From Fidelibacterota bacterium MT.SAG.3 (GTDB lineage Bacteria > Fidelibacterota > SORT01): a stretch of 53,149 bases of DNA. The DNA lies in contig SORT01000010.1 in assembly GCA_004402895.1 (NCBI GenBank), forward strand, positions 1 through 53,149, given 5' to 3'. A program made the translations under genes and the position numbers. The stretch's first letter is position 1, and each line of letters starts with the position of its first letter. Positions 53,130 through 53,149 of the stretch are shown here, piece after piece. The notes under the pieces were generated by a model that was given only the letters and a program-made list of their open reading frames with translations, was not told the DNA's origin and did not search any database.

Positions 53130-53149
53130 CTGTCTCTTATACACATCTG
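53130..53149. other. Tn5/Nextera mosaic-end adapter at the contig end
   Basis: CTGTCTCTTATACACATCTG is the complement of the 19-base Tn5 mosaic end plus the next base of the Nextera read-1 adapter. It is a library artefact and should be trimmed; it is not part of the genome. Confidence 0.95.

Noticed and set aside
1-53149. CRISPR arrays, insertion sequences, prophage or toxin-antitoxin genes
   Set aside because: No direct-repeat array, transposase, integrase or phage gene pattern was found on either strand.

Overview
This 53 kb window is one bacterial contig end with a compact, mostly housekeeping chromosome segment, probably from an uncultivated member of the FCB group; Candidatus Marinimicrobia (Neomarinimicrobiota) is my best guess. 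The guess rests on the mix seen here: Bacteroidota-like envelope genes (TonB receptor, beta-barrels, TPR proteins, a DUF4159/DUF4175-type cluster), an Asp-substituted YbeY metal motif as I recall it in Bacteroidota, an AtuA-type catabolic cluster, and very tight gene packing with many 4-base ATGA or TTGA overlaps. No tRNA, rRNA, CRISPR array, insertion sequence, integrase or prophage gene was seen.

Layout. 1-3706 (minus): an operon with a strong promoter at 3742-3770 runs NlpC/P60 peptidase, HNH endonuclease, trpS, scpA, scpB and the first 29 codons of an RluB-type pseudouridine synthase that leaves the window. 3823-6178 (plus): promoter, cobalamin riboswitch and a BtuB-like TonB receptor. 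6202-9692 (minus): a YhaM-like nuclease, an ECF transporter S component and an outer-membrane beta-barrel protein whose start overlaps the S-component stop. 9801-10196 (plus): a VOC protein. 10193-14250 (minus): a metal block with Fur under a Fur-box-like site, a peculiar FeoB-GTPase/DtxR-C-terminus/FeoA fusion, then CsoR and a CopA-type ATPase behind a CsoR-type operator. 14251-28345 (minus): a 1219-residue TPR protein, PcrA/UvrD, MltG, an Omp85-like barrel, KsgA, TatD, MetG, a truncated RicT fragment, the DNA polymerase III delta-prime subunit and an EnvC-like factor. 28455-30113 (plus): a near-consensus promoter with a cyclic-nucleotide-binding protein and an AI-2E-family permease. 30118-31809 (minus): a barrel/TPR protein. 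31948-40102 (plus): DUF456, DUF4159, a coiled-coil DUF4175-like membrane protein, TPR, a GATase-like protein and YjbQ. 40130-41346 (minus): GreA-like and MazG. 41590-43032 (plus): an M28 peptidase. 43029-53129 (minus): CorC-like, YbeY, PgpH-like HD protein, acyl-CoA dehydrogenase, enoyl-CoA hydratase, GlmU-like protein, AtuA C-domain protein, AtuA-like protein and a broken acyl-CoA carboxylase beta subunit.

How the parts work together. The riboswitch-controlled receptor and the neighbouring S component plus barrel suggest a vitamin uptake locus. Fur and CsoR mark an iron/copper homeostasis island. The 32-40 kb cluster looks like an envelope-associated module with two GATase-like proteins flanking a large coiled-coil membrane protein and a TPR protein. 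The right end encodes CoA-ester catabolism of branched or terpenoid acids.

The most unusual places are the FeoB/DtxR/FeoA chimera, which follows the Fur amber codon in the same frame and has no normal start codon, and the 54-codon RicT remnant between holB and metG. The last 20 bases (53130-53149) match the Tn5/Nextera mosaic-end adapter and are not genomic.
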